Shown here: positions 46,527 to 54,455 of the stretch, one piece after another
Numbering within the stretch: the first letter of the stretch is position 1
Layout: every line of letters begins with the position of its first letter
NCBI GenBank assembly: GCA_964572825.1
Contig: CAZNGS010000010.1
Span: 26,303 to 90,302 of the forward strand
Source of the DNA: CAYVBE01 sp964572825
Lineage (GTDB): Bacteria; Planctomycetota; Brocadiia; SM23-32
Reading direction: 5' to 3'
DNA length: 64,000 bases
Notes under the pieces: model-generated
Seen by the model: the letters and a program-made list of their open reading frames with translations, nothing else
Databases searched by the model: none
What the model was told of the DNA's origin: nothing
Made by a program: the position numbers and the translations under genes

Positions 46527-46549
46527 GCCCGCCAGCGGCCCGGGCGGGC
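46527..46549 (+). terminator. GC-rich hairpin after the catabolic block
   Basis: GCCCGCC (46527-46533) pairs perfectly with GGCGGGC (46543-46549) across a 9-nt loop, 16 nt after the stop codon. Only a weak CTTGTT follows, so termination may need Rho. Confidence 0.45.
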
Positions 46550-46578
46550 GCTTGTTCGGGGGCTGTGGCACCGGTCGC

Positions 46579-46607
46579 TTGTCTCCGTGCGCCGCAGCGG
46601 CTAGAAT
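46579..46607 (+). promoter_or_regulatory. sigma70-type promoter for the isoprenoid/ABC locus
   Basis: TTGTCT (46579-46584), a 17-nt spacer and TAGAAT (46602-46607) match the sigma70 boxes at four and five of six positions. A transcript starting near 46614 would have a leader of about 140 nt before ATG 46754. The rest of the 242-nt gap shows no gene. Confidence 0.5.
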
Positions 46608-46753
46608 AGGGAAAGAGAACAAGGCAACCTTCCGCGGCCGGTTCCTCCCGCAATGCGGCCGTGCACTGAGATAGCTCCGGGGTGCATCCGGGTAGATTTC
46701 GAAGTCCATCGTCTATCCGGCGTCCTCAAAGTCGCCAGCAGGGGAATTACAGG

Positions 46754-47572
46754 ATGTCTCTACACACCGTGATCGTCTCGCGGAGTCCCGAAGGTGACGG
46801 GGAACAGCGGCAGTTCGACCGGGAATTGATCGAGAAACTCGTCGAAGCGGGCGCGACCGTGCTGGCGGTTCCCCACGTTTATTATCTGAGCCCGAAGCAT
46901 CCGGCGGCGGTACGCATGACCTCCCCGGGGGAGCCGCCCGCGGTGGCCGCGTGGATGCATCCTCGACCACTGGCGTGGACGCTGGCCGCGCTCGGGTTGC
47001 GCGAATGCACCGAGACGAACTGCTACGACGTGCGGACTTACTGCTGTCCCGGCAGGTGCGCCGAGGCCATTCTGTCCGGAAGCGTCAACGTTGCGGGCCG
47101 GGAAGTCTCACGAGGAACGGTGGAGACTTTCGATGACGCGCCGCAGAAGCGGTGGTATCCGGTGCTGGACTACTCGCGCTGCGTGGGGTGCCGGCAGTGC
47201 TACGACTTTTGTCTTTTCGGGGTGTTTGATCTGGAGGGGGATCGGGTCGTTGCGGTTGAGCCGGACCGCTGCAAGCCGGGTTGTCCCGCCTGTGCGCGGG
47301 TCTGCCCCCGGGGCGCCATCATGTTCCCCGATTGCCCCGATCCCGCGATAGCCGGGGCCCCCGGGGTCGAGATCGAGGGCGGCCCCATCGACGTGGAAGC
47401 CTTTTTCAGCCGGGGAATGGCCGCCGCGTCCGGCGTAGTATCCGAGCAGTGCGCTTGCGAGATGCGCAGGCTGGGGGAGGAAGGTGCGCAGGTTCCGGAG
47501 ACCAGCGCGTGCGGGTGCGCGAGCGATGAGCTGGACGATCTGATTGAGGCGCTTGAAGACCTGGAGGATTAA
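46754..47572 (+). CDS. iron-sulfur ferredoxin-like protein of the isoprenoid locus
   Basis: The product is 272 residues. Two clusters are visible: Cys 143, 146, 149 and 153 (CVGCRQCYDFC) and Cys 173, 177, 180 and 184 (CKPGCPACARVC). More cysteines (85, 90, 97, 98, 102 and two CxC groups at the tail) may bind another metal centre. There is no signal peptide. The tail is acidic (DELDDLIEALEDLED). The next gene starts just after its stop, so it may donate electrons to the radical SAM enzyme; that is inference. The N-terminal 85 residues match no family I recognise. Confidence 0.6.
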   Translation: MSLHTVIVSRSPEGDGEQRQFDRELIEKLVEAGATVLAVPHVYYLSPKHPAAVRMTSPGEPPAVAAWMHPRPLAWTLAALGLRECTETNCYDVRTYCCPGRCAEAILSGSVNVAGREVSRGTVETFDDAPQKRWYPVLDYSRCVGCRQCYDFCLFGVFDLEGDRVVAVEPDRCKPGCPACARVCPRGAIMFPDCPDPAIAGAPGVEIEGGPIDVEAFFSRGMAAASGVVSEQCACEMRRLGEEGAQVPETSACGCASDELDDLIEALEDLED

Positions 47573-47573
47573 C

Positions 47574-49127
47574 GTGCATGGGCCGGACGGCAATGGTTTC
47601 CGGGTGGTTCTTACCGCTGACCGCACTTCCATGGCCCGTTTCCCCACGCTGTTCGACGGCATGCTGGCGGCCAGCCAGACCACGAGCGTGCCGAGTTTCC
47701 TGATGAAATGGTTCCTGGCTCCGTCCGTCAGGGCGGCCGGCGTCCGGGCGATTCGCGCACCGCTCGGCCTGCGGCGCGTGGAGGCGGCCCTGATGAGGGA
47801 CGGCTGGGCGCCGGAGCAGGTGGCGGTCGTCCCTCCCGAGGGGTTGGAAGCTGCCGTAGGACCCCGCACCCGCATCATTGGACTGGCGTCCGGTGACCCC
47901 CTGGGCCGCGGCATGAACAGCACCACCATGACGGGGGTTGCGGGTGGGGAAATCTACACCACGCGTGAGTTCCGGGACCTTGCGGGGCGCGTCCGATTCA
48001 CCCGGCAGAGGGCGCCGCATGCGCGGACCGTGATGGGCGGACCCGGCACATGGCAGCTCGTCGAGGACCCGGAGGCCCGGCGGCGCCTGGGCATCGACCA
48101 CGTGGTGATCGGTGCCTGCGAGGAAAACGTCGGCAGGCTGTTCCGGGAGATCGTCGAAGGCTCGGCACCGACACTTCTGCAGGGAAAGGCCCCGACGGCC
48201 GCCTCCGTGCCTCCACTCCGGGGCGCCACTGTGATGGGATCGGTGGAGGTGAGCCGCGGGTGCGGCCTGGGTTGCGGATTCTGCGCGCTCGCGCGCCGGC
48301 CCATGCAGCATCTGCCGGAGGAGACCGTTCTGCGTGATGTCGAGACCAACCTTCGGGCAGGCATGTGCAGTGCGGCGCTGGTGACAGAGGACATCTTCCG
48401 CTATGGCGGCGCCGGCAGGGAAGTTCGCCCCGACGCCCTCATCGGACTGCTGGGCAAACTTCGCCATCTGAAGGGGTTGAGATTCCTGCAAACCGATCAT
48501 GCCAACGTCAGCTCGGTGGCGCAGTACTCCGACGGCGAACTTTCGGAGGTCCGGCGCCTGATGGCGGGTGATGGCGAGCCCTGCAGTTACGTGTGGCTCA
48601 ACCTTGGTGTGGAAACCGCCGATGGCCAACTGCTGGCCGACAACGGCGGCCGGGGCAAGATGATGGACTGCCCCCCGGACCTGTGGGGTGAATGGTGCCT
48701 CGAGCAGGTAGGCCGGCTTCGGGATGCCGGATTCTTCCCGCTGGTCAGCCTGGTTCTGGGCCTGCCCGCAGAGAGGCCCGGGCACGTTCGGCAGACGCTG
48801 GACTGGGTGTCGCGGCTGCGAAACGATCGCGTGGCGGTCTTCCCGATGTTCCGGGCGCCGATGGGCGAGGGAGATGGGCCGGTGTCGCGGGAGGACATGT
48901 CCGCGCTTCACTGGCGGTTGATCAGGGAGTGTTACGCATTGAACAACAAGTGGATCCCCCGCCTGCTCTGGGATAACCAGGGCGGGGCCGGGGTGTCGCT
49001 CGGGCGGCGGCTTGCGACACAGGCACTCACGCGGGTCGGCGCAGTATGGTGGCAGTCTCTGCTCTTGTGGAGGTCCGTAGAGGCCCTGGGATGGTTACGG
49101 TTTCGACCACGAACAGCTCGGTGCTGA
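47574..49127 (+). CDS. radical SAM protein with cobalamin-binding-like N-terminal domain
   Basis: The product is 517 residues. The radical SAM cluster is Cys 230, 234 and 237 in RGCGLGCGFC. The preceding 200 residues have the alternating fold and TVMGGPGTWQL loop of B12-binding radical SAM proteins; I could not find the DxHxxG base-off cobalamin motif. Related enzymes methylate or rearrange hopanoids and other lipids. The start is GTG 47574, with GGAGG at 47563-47567 ideally spaced. It overlaps the terpenoid-cyclase-like gene. A role in modifying the cyclase product is inferred from position. Confidence 0.7.
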   Translation: MHGPDGNGFRVVLTADRTSMARFPTLFDGMLAASQTTSVPSFLMKWFLAPSVRAAGVRAIRAPLGLRRVEAALMRDGWAPEQVAVVPPEGLEAAVGPRTRIIGLASGDPLGRGMNSTTMTGVAGGEIYTTREFRDLAGRVRFTRQRAPHARTVMGGPGTWQLVEDPEARRRLGIDHVVIGACEENVGRLFREIVEGSAPTLLQGKAPTAASVPPLRGATVMGSVEVSRGCGLGCGFCALARRPMQHLPEETVLRDVETNLRAGMCSAALVTEDIFRYGGAGREVRPDALIGLLGKLRHLKGLRFLQTDHANVSSVAQYSDGELSEVRRLMAGDGEPCSYVWLNLGVETADGQLLADNGGRGKMMDCPPDLWGEWCLEQVGRLRDAGFFPLVSLVLGLPAERPGHVRQTLDWVSRLRNDRVAVFPMFRAPMGEGDGPVSREDMSALHWRLIRECYALNNKWIPRLLWDNQGGAGVSLGRRLATQALTRVGAVWWQSLLLWRSVEALGWLRFRPRTARC

Positions 49128-50953
49128 CCGGTTCGGGCGAGGCTTTGCTGTGCGATGCTCACCGGACCGCCCGCCGATATCTCGTGCGGCGCATGCGCCC
49201 GGAGGGTTGGTGGGAGGGCAGGCTTTCTTCGTCTGCGCTGGCCACCGCTATGGCGATCAGTGCGCTTGCCGTGGCGGCTCCGGGCCGCTGCGGCAACCTG
49301 CGCCGGCGCGGGCTGCGCTGGCTGCGGAGGGATCAGAACCCCGATGGCGGATGGGGCGACACGCCCGATAGCCCCAGCAATACAGCCACCACCGTCCTGG
49401 CCGAAGCCGCGTTCATCCTTTCGGCTGCGTCGGCAGAGCGGGAGCTCCACCCGGCTGTAGAGGGAGCGGAAGCTTACCTGGACCGCCATGCCGGCGGCAC
49501 GGCGGAGGCGCGGATCGAATGCATCCGGGGGCTCTACGGGCGGGACAGGACGTTTGCGGTGCCGATACTGGCTACCTGCGCCCTGGCCGGGGAACACGCC
49601 GAGGCCCCGCCGGCAATGCGCATTCCCTGGTCGGAGGTGCCGCGCCTGCCCTTCGAGCTGGGTTGCCTGCCACACTGGACCTTCAGTCGGCTGCGCTTGC
49701 ACGTGGTCAGCTACGCGCTGCCCGCCCTCATTGCCGTGGGCCAGCTCATACACGAACGAAGGCGAGCGGCCAATCCGGCGGTTCGGTGGCTGCGCAATGC
49801 GACGGTCCGACCCACGCTCCGTCGCCTGAAAAGCATCCAGCCGGCAAGCGGCGGCTTCCTTGAGGCCGCCCCTTTGACGGGTTTCGTGGCGATGAGCCTG
49901 GGCGCCACCGGGCGGGGAGGGCATGCCGTCTGCCGGCGGGCGGTTGACTTCCTGGCCGGCTCCGCCCGCCCTGACGGGAGCTGGCCTATAGACACCAACC
50001 TGTCCAACTGGTTGACCAGCCTGGCGACGGTGTCTCTGGCCGCCGGGGAAGGCGTCCCCGATCCGAAGGCCACGGGCAGGTGGCTGGTGGGGCAGCAGTA
50101 TCGCCGACCGCATCCCTACACGGATTCACCGCCCGGCGGCTGGGCGTGGACCCACCTTTCGGGCGGCGTGCCCGACGCGGACGACACTGCGGGCGCGCTG
50201 CTGGCGCTGCAGGTTCTGCGGCCCGCCGGCTGGCGGGAAGCGGCACGCCGGGGGGTGCGCTGGCTGCTCGGTCTGCAGAACGCCGACGGCGGATGGCCCA
50301 CGTTCTGCCGGGGTTGGGGAAAACTCCCCTTCGACCGCAGTGCCCCCGACCTGACGGCGCACGCCCTGCGGGCCCTGACGGCGTGTGCGGAGGCCGTCCA
50401 TTCTCGGAGCACCGGGAAGGCCCTTAAGGCCGGGCTTGGTTTCCTGCGCCGGACCCAACGCCCCGACGGTTCCTGGGTGCCGCTGTGGTTCGGCAACCAG
50501 AGGGCTCGGGAACACGAGAATCCCGTCTATGGAACCACCCGAGTCCTGGAGTGTTACGCGGACCTCGGTCGGGCCGGGAATCCACCGGCCTCCGCCGGCG
50601 TCCGTTTCCTGCTGGGGGCGCAGAATTGGGACGGTGGCTGGGGTGGGGCGCCGGGCCTCGCCGGCAGTCTGGAGGAGACGGCACTGGCCCTGGGAGCCCT
50701 GGCACGGATGCCCTGGACGGCGGAGGTTCGGCAGAGCTGCCGGGCAGGCGGTCGCTGGCTGGCAGGGCGCATCCTGGCGGGCGGTCTGGAACACCCCGCT
50801 CCCATCGGGCTGTACTTCGCCAGACTCTGGTATTCGGAGCGGCTCTACCCGGCAATCTGGTCGGTGGGCGCGCTGGGCCGCCTGCTGGCTGGCTCGACTC
50901 GGGCGGAAGGCCGCCCGGGTGCATCAACGATGTCGAAAGGTTCACGAGATTGA
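49091..50953 (+). CDS. squalene-hopene cyclase-like terpenoid cyclase
   Basis: The product is about 620 residues, near the squalene-hopene cyclase length. It carries Asp 362-Ala-Asp-Asp 365 followed by Thr-Ala (PDADDTAGAL), the DxDDTA motif of protonation-initiated cyclases, at a position close to that of the known enzyme. Repeated QW-like motifs are visible (QNPDGGWGD, ARPDGSWPI, QNADGGWPT, QRPDGSWVP, QNWDGGWGG), as are ENPVYGTTRVLE and a C-terminal YFARLWYSERLYPAIWSVGALGRLL. ATG 49091 has GAGG 7 nt upstream; ATG 49046 and GTG 49121 are alternatives. No squalene synthase is nearby, so the substrate may be another polyprenyl. Confidence 0.78.
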   Translation: MVTVSTTNSSVLTGSGEALLCDAHRTARRYLVRRMRPEGWWEGRLSSSALATAMAISALAVAAPGRCGNLRRRGLRWLRRDQNPDGGWGDTPDSPSNTATTVLAEAAFILSAASAERELHPAVEGAEAYLDRHAGGTAEARIECIRGLYGRDRTFAVPILATCALAGEHAEAPPAMRIPWSEVPRLPFELGCLPHWTFSRLRLHVVSYALPALIAVGQLIHERRRAANPAVRWLRNATVRPTLRRLKSIQPASGGFLEAAPLTGFVAMSLGATGRGGHAVCRRAVDFLAGSARPDGSWPIDTNLSNWLTSLATVSLAAGEGVPDPKATGRWLVGQQYRRPHPYTDSPPGGWAWTHLSGGVPDADDTAGALLALQVLRPAGWREAARRGVRWLLGLQNADGGWPTFCRGWGKLPFDRSAPDLTAHALRALTACAEAVHSRSTGKALKAGLGFLRRTQRPDGSWVPLWFGNQRAREHENPVYGTTRVLECYADLGRAGNPPASAGVRFLLGAQNWDGGWGGAPGLAGSLEETALALGALARMPWTAEVRQSCRAGGRWLAGRILAGGLEHPAPIGLYFARLWYSERLYPAIWSVGALGRLLAGSTRAEGRPGASTMSKGSRD

Positions 50954-50955
50954 GC

Positions 50956-52704
50956 ATGAGTTCTGTGCCGACAGAACGGGCTTCAGCCGTTGACGGACCG
51001 GGCATCAAGTCGGTGCCGCAGGAGGCGGCCGTCCGCAGGAAGGTCCGTTCCCTGGCCCGACGGGTCGCCGTTGACCTGGAGACGTCCTCGCCTCCGACGC
51101 GCCGGCGTCTGGAGGAACTTGGCCGTAAGGTGCTGCGCGGGGCGGAGCTGGAAGAGCAGTACCTGGGCTTTGCCATGGTGGCCGTCAGCAACGCGTTCTG
51201 GCGGCAGCAGTATGCCGCCATTCCCCCGGACCGCAGGCTGGTGCTGCTGCCGCACTGTCTGCGGGACCAGGACCGCTGCCAGGGCACCTACAGTCCCCTC
51301 GGCCTCCACTGCAAGGGTTGCGGTGCGTGCGTCCTGTCGGAACTGAAGGCGGAGGCCGAGGCCCTCGGTTACAAGGTCCTGATTGCCGAGGGGACCCCTG
51401 CCGCACTCCAGCTCGTGTTGAGCGGTCGCACGGACGCCATACTGGGCGTGGCCTGTCTGGATTCGCTGGAGGAGGCCTACGAGAGTGCGATGCAGCTCGG
51501 AGTGCCCTATGCGGCAGTGGCGTTGCTCTGGGACGGATGCAAGGACACCGTGGCGGACCTGGAGGCCATCCGGCACTGGATGCACTTCCGCCGCGAGGGC
51601 ACAGGCGACCGTACCCGCAGCTACCTGCCGCTTCTGCGCGCCGCAGAGGGCCTTTTCGAGGACGGGCGGCTGGCGGAGCTGCTGAACGAGTACATCGAGG
51701 GGGACCTCAATACCCATCTCGGTGCCGATGAACCCATGGCCGCCGCCGAAACGATGGCTCTTGATTGGCTGCGGCGCGGGGGCAAGCGCTTTCGCCCCTT
51801 CGCCATGCTTGCCAGCTATGCAGCCCTTGCCCGGGGGCCGGCAGTGCTGGAGCCGGACGCAGACCTGTCCGGCTGCTTCCACACCGCAGTCCAGAAAGTG
51901 GCCGTGGCGATCGAAGTGCTCCACAAGGCGTCGCTGGTGCACGACGACATCGAGGATGACGACCAATTCCGCTACGGTGAGAAAACGCTGCACCGGTTGC
52001 ACGGCGTGCCGGCAGCTTTGAACGCGGGCGATTACCTGATCGGGCTGGGCTATCGCCTGGTTGGTTCGGCCGGCTCGCAGATGGGTAGCGCCTGCGCGGC
52101 GGACATCCTGTCCTACCTGGCGCAGTGCCACCTCCACCTCTGCCGGGGGCAGGGCGCTGAACTGAAGATGGAGCACAGCGACGCGGACCACATCTCCAGC
52201 CGCGACGTGCAGGCGGTCTATGCTCTGAAGACGGCGCCCGCGTTCGAGGCGGCGGTCTACGCGGGGATGCGTCTGGCGGCGGCAGACGATTACAACGGGT
52301 CCTGGGACGATCTCAGCCTGCCGCCACAGGCTGTGCGCCGTTTCAGCCGCTACCTGGGGGCGGGATATCAGTTGCTGAACGACCTGGAAGATTGGCAGAG
52401 GGACAGGGAGGACAAAGTCGTCGTGGGGCAGGACGTGCTGTCCCGTCGTCCGACGCTCCTGCGCGCCTTCGCGCTGGAGGCGGGGGGAGATGCAGCACGG
52501 GCCGAGCTGGCTGCGGCGTTAGAGGGCGGGTCCGATGCCGAACGACTGGACCACCTGAGACGGGTGTATGAGCGATATGGCGTTTTCGAGAAGGCCCGAC
52601 GCCTGGTCGACAGGTACCGGCAGGCCGCACGGTCCCAGGCGGAGCAAGTCCACTGGGGCGGGCTCCGGGAGCTGCTGAATTTCATACTGGAGACCGTGCT
52701 GTGA
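50956..52704 (+). CDS. DUF116-polyprenyl synthase fusion
   Basis: The product is 582 residues with two parts. The N-terminal portion (about 20-220) resembles DUF116, with Cys 101, 108, 119, 122 and 125 (LLPHCLRDQDRCQ, HCKGCGAC), likely a metal or Fe-S site. The C-terminal portion (about 240-582) is an isoprenyl diphosphate synthase: GGKRFRPF, the first aspartate-rich motif DDIEDDD (330-336), RGQGAEL, a KTA segment and a second motif NDLED (475-479). It condenses IPP with an allylic diphosphate to make a polyprenyl chain. ATG 50956 is just after the cyclase gene stop. The two domains being fused is unusual to me. Confidence 0.8.
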   Translation: MSSVPTERASAVDGPGIKSVPQEAAVRRKVRSLARRVAVDLETSSPPTRRRLEELGRKVLRGAELEEQYLGFAMVAVSNAFWRQQYAAIPPDRRLVLLPHCLRDQDRCQGTYSPLGLHCKGCGACVLSELKAEAEALGYKVLIAEGTPAALQLVLSGRTDAILGVACLDSLEEAYESAMQLGVPYAAVALLWDGCKDTVADLEAIRHWMHFRREGTGDRTRSYLPLLRAAEGLFEDGRLAELLNEYIEGDLNTHLGADEPMAAAETMALDWLRRGGKRFRPFAMLASYAALARGPAVLEPDADLSGCFHTAVQKVAVAIEVLHKASLVHDDIEDDDQFRYGEKTLHRLHGVPAALNAGDYLIGLGYRLVGSAGSQMGSACAADILSYLAQCHLHLCRGQGAELKMEHSDADHISSRDVQAVYALKTAPAFEAAVYAGMRLAAADDYNGSWDDLSLPPQAVRRFSRYLGAGYQLLNDLEDWQRDREDKVVVGQDVLSRRPTLLRAFALEAGGDAARAELAAALEGGSDAERLDHLRRVYERYGVFEKARRLVDRYRQAARSQAEQVHWGGLRELLNFILETVL

Positions 52705-53699
52705 GAGAGGGCCCCAGCAGCGGTTATCTCCACCGGTTGGACGGCGCCCTGCGTGCAGGCTGTCGGGCCCTCCCACGGACGTTCGTCCGCCGGCACGTGG
52801 CGTACGTCCGACGATGCCAGAATGCGGACGGCGGTTTTCGGGGCCCGGAAGGCGGTTCCGATCTGTACTACACCGAGTTTGCCCTCCGGGCGCTCAACCT
52901 GTGCGACGCTCCGGACGATGCCGGGACGTGGCGAGGCGCCGCCGGCTATCTGCGCCGCAACAGTCGGGCCCTGGGAAATGTCGTGAATTGTTTCTGTGCC
53001 CTGCATGCGGCGGAGATGGTTCGCGCGCAGGGGCATGAAGCCGATCCGGACCCGGCCGGAGGTGAACTGGTCCGTCGGTGCCGGTCGGTTCTCGATGGGG
53101 CCCGGACCGCCGGCGGCTACGCCTTTGCCGAGGATGGCTCCGCCAGCGTGTACTGTACTTTCCTGGGCTCCCTTTGCCATGAGCTTCTGGGGTGGGGGAT
53201 GCCTGGAGTTGACGCGGCTGTTCGGGGTGTCGTGCTGCGCCAGGGCGACGATGGCGGTTTCCGGGATTGTGCTACAGATTCGCCCGCACCGGCTGGTGTG
53301 AATCCCACCGCGGCCGCTGTGGGGCTGCTGAGTATGACCGGTCGTCTGGAGGGCACCGTCGCCGCCCCGGCGGTGGAGTTCCTGATCGAGATGCAGGCGG
53401 AGGACGGGGGATTCCTCGCCCATGCCGGCGCAGCCGGGTCGGACCTCATGTCCACCTTCACCGCGTTGGTGACGCTGCGGACCCTGGGCGCGCTGCGGGA
53501 GGCGCGGCTTGCCGACGTGGGGCGCTACGCGGGCTCCCTGGTCGGGCCGCAGGGCGGGTTCCGGGGCGCCCCTGGATACTCGGATGCGGACGTGGAGTAC
53601 ACATTCTACGGGTTGGGCACGCTGTCAGTGCTTGCCCTCGAGGCGGCCGCCCACCGATCGACCTGCTGTTCATGCCGAGAGGAGTGCACCGGCACATGA
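52701..53699 (+). CDS. prenyltransferase-beta/squalene-oxidase-repeat protein
   Basis: The product is 332 residues with alpha-alpha-barrel repeats (QNADGGFRGP, QGDDGGFRDC, QAEDGGFLAH, PQGGFRGAPG), like the beta subunit of protein prenyltransferases. The zinc site appears altered: the segment DADVEYTFYGLGTLS replaces the usual Asp-x-Cys and histidine pattern, so protein prenylation activity is doubtful. GTG 52701 overlaps the upstream TGA. Its stop overlaps the ABC ATPase start. It may bind or present the polyprenyl product; that is inference. Confidence 0.62.
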   Translation: MREGPSSGYLHRLDGALRAGCRALPRTFVRRHVAYVRRCQNADGGFRGPEGGSDLYYTEFALRALNLCDAPDDAGTWRGAAGYLRRNSRALGNVVNCFCALHAAEMVRAQGHEADPDPAGGELVRRCRSVLDGARTAGGYAFAEDGSASVYCTFLGSLCHELLGWGMPGVDAAVRGVVLRQGDDGGFRDCATDSPAPAGVNPTAAAVGLLSMTGRLEGTVAAPAVEFLIEMQAEDGGFLAHAGAAGSDLMSTFTALVTLRTLGALREARLADVGRYAGSLVGPQGGFRGAPGYSDADVEYTFYGLGTLSVLALEAAAHRSTCCSCREECTGT

Positions 53700-54406
53700 A
53701 TTCACAGACATCTCAACAGCCCTCCGACGGGCGCTTGCTGGTGGAGAACATTCGGAAGGAGTACCCGTCGCCCGCCGGCACGCTCCAAGTGCTGAAGGAC
53801 GTGTCACTGGAGGCGTCGCCGGGAGAGACGGTCGCCGTGGTGGGCCCTTCGGGATCGGGCAAGAGCACGCTGCTGAACATTATCGGCTCCCTGGACAAGC
53901 CGACCGCCGGCACGGTGGAACTGGCAGGCGTGGAGGTGACGGAACTGGAGGGGGACCGTCTCTCCGAGTTCAGGAGCCGCAGTGTCGGCTTTGTGTTCCA
54001 GGACCACCACCTGCTGCCGCAGTGCACGGCCCTCGAGAACGCGACGCTTCCCGCCGTGGCGGCGGGCACACCCCGCAGGGGCTCGCAACGGGCGAAGGAC
54101 CTGCTGGAGCGCGTGGGCCTGGCGGAGCGCCTGGATTACCTGCCCGCCCAGCTTTCGGGCGGGGAGCGACAGCGTGTGGCCATCGCGCGCGCGATGGTCA
54201 ACGAGCCGCCTCTGCTGCTGTGCGACGAGCCAACGGGCAACGTGGACAAGGAAACGGCCGGACGGCTGGGTGACCTGTTCCTGGAGCTGGCCGAAGAGCA
54301 TGAGGTGATACTGATCGTCGTGACGCACGATCTGCCGTTCGCCCGCCGGTTCTCTCGCACCATGCAGCTTTTGGAAGGACGTCTGCGGCCGGCGCAGAGC
54401 GTGTGA
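53696..54406 (+). CDS. LolD/MacB-type ABC transporter ATPase
   Basis: The product is 236 residues with Walker A GPSGSGKS, signature LSGGERQR, Walker B LLLCDEPTGN and a switch histidine in VVTHD. The LolD-like Q loop VFQDHHLLPQCTALEN fits the lipoprotein/macrolide-export subfamily. The start (ATG 53696) overlaps the upstream stop as ATGA, so it belongs to the isoprenoid operon. It powers the FtsX-type permease encoded next. Confidence 0.9.
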   Translation: MNSQTSQQPSDGRLLVENIRKEYPSPAGTLQVLKDVSLEASPGETVAVVGPSGSGKSTLLNIIGSLDKPTAGTVELAGVEVTELEGDRLSEFRSRSVGFVFQDHHLLPQCTALENATLPAVAAGTPRRGSQRAKDLLERVGLAERLDYLPAQLSGGERQRVAIARAMVNEPPLLLCDEPTGNVDKETAGRLGDLFLELAEEHEVILIVVTHDLPFARRFSRTMQLLEGRLRPAQSV

Positions 54407-54455
54407 AAGCTCTCGCGCCGTCGATTCCCGAGACCTTTTCGAAGTGCCACACAGA

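Noticed and set aside
46754..53699. Standard hopanoid biosynthesis operon
   Set aside because: The usual squalene synthase genes and HpnA/B/G/H-type partners are missing, and a polyprenyl synthase fusion and ABC exporter are present instead.
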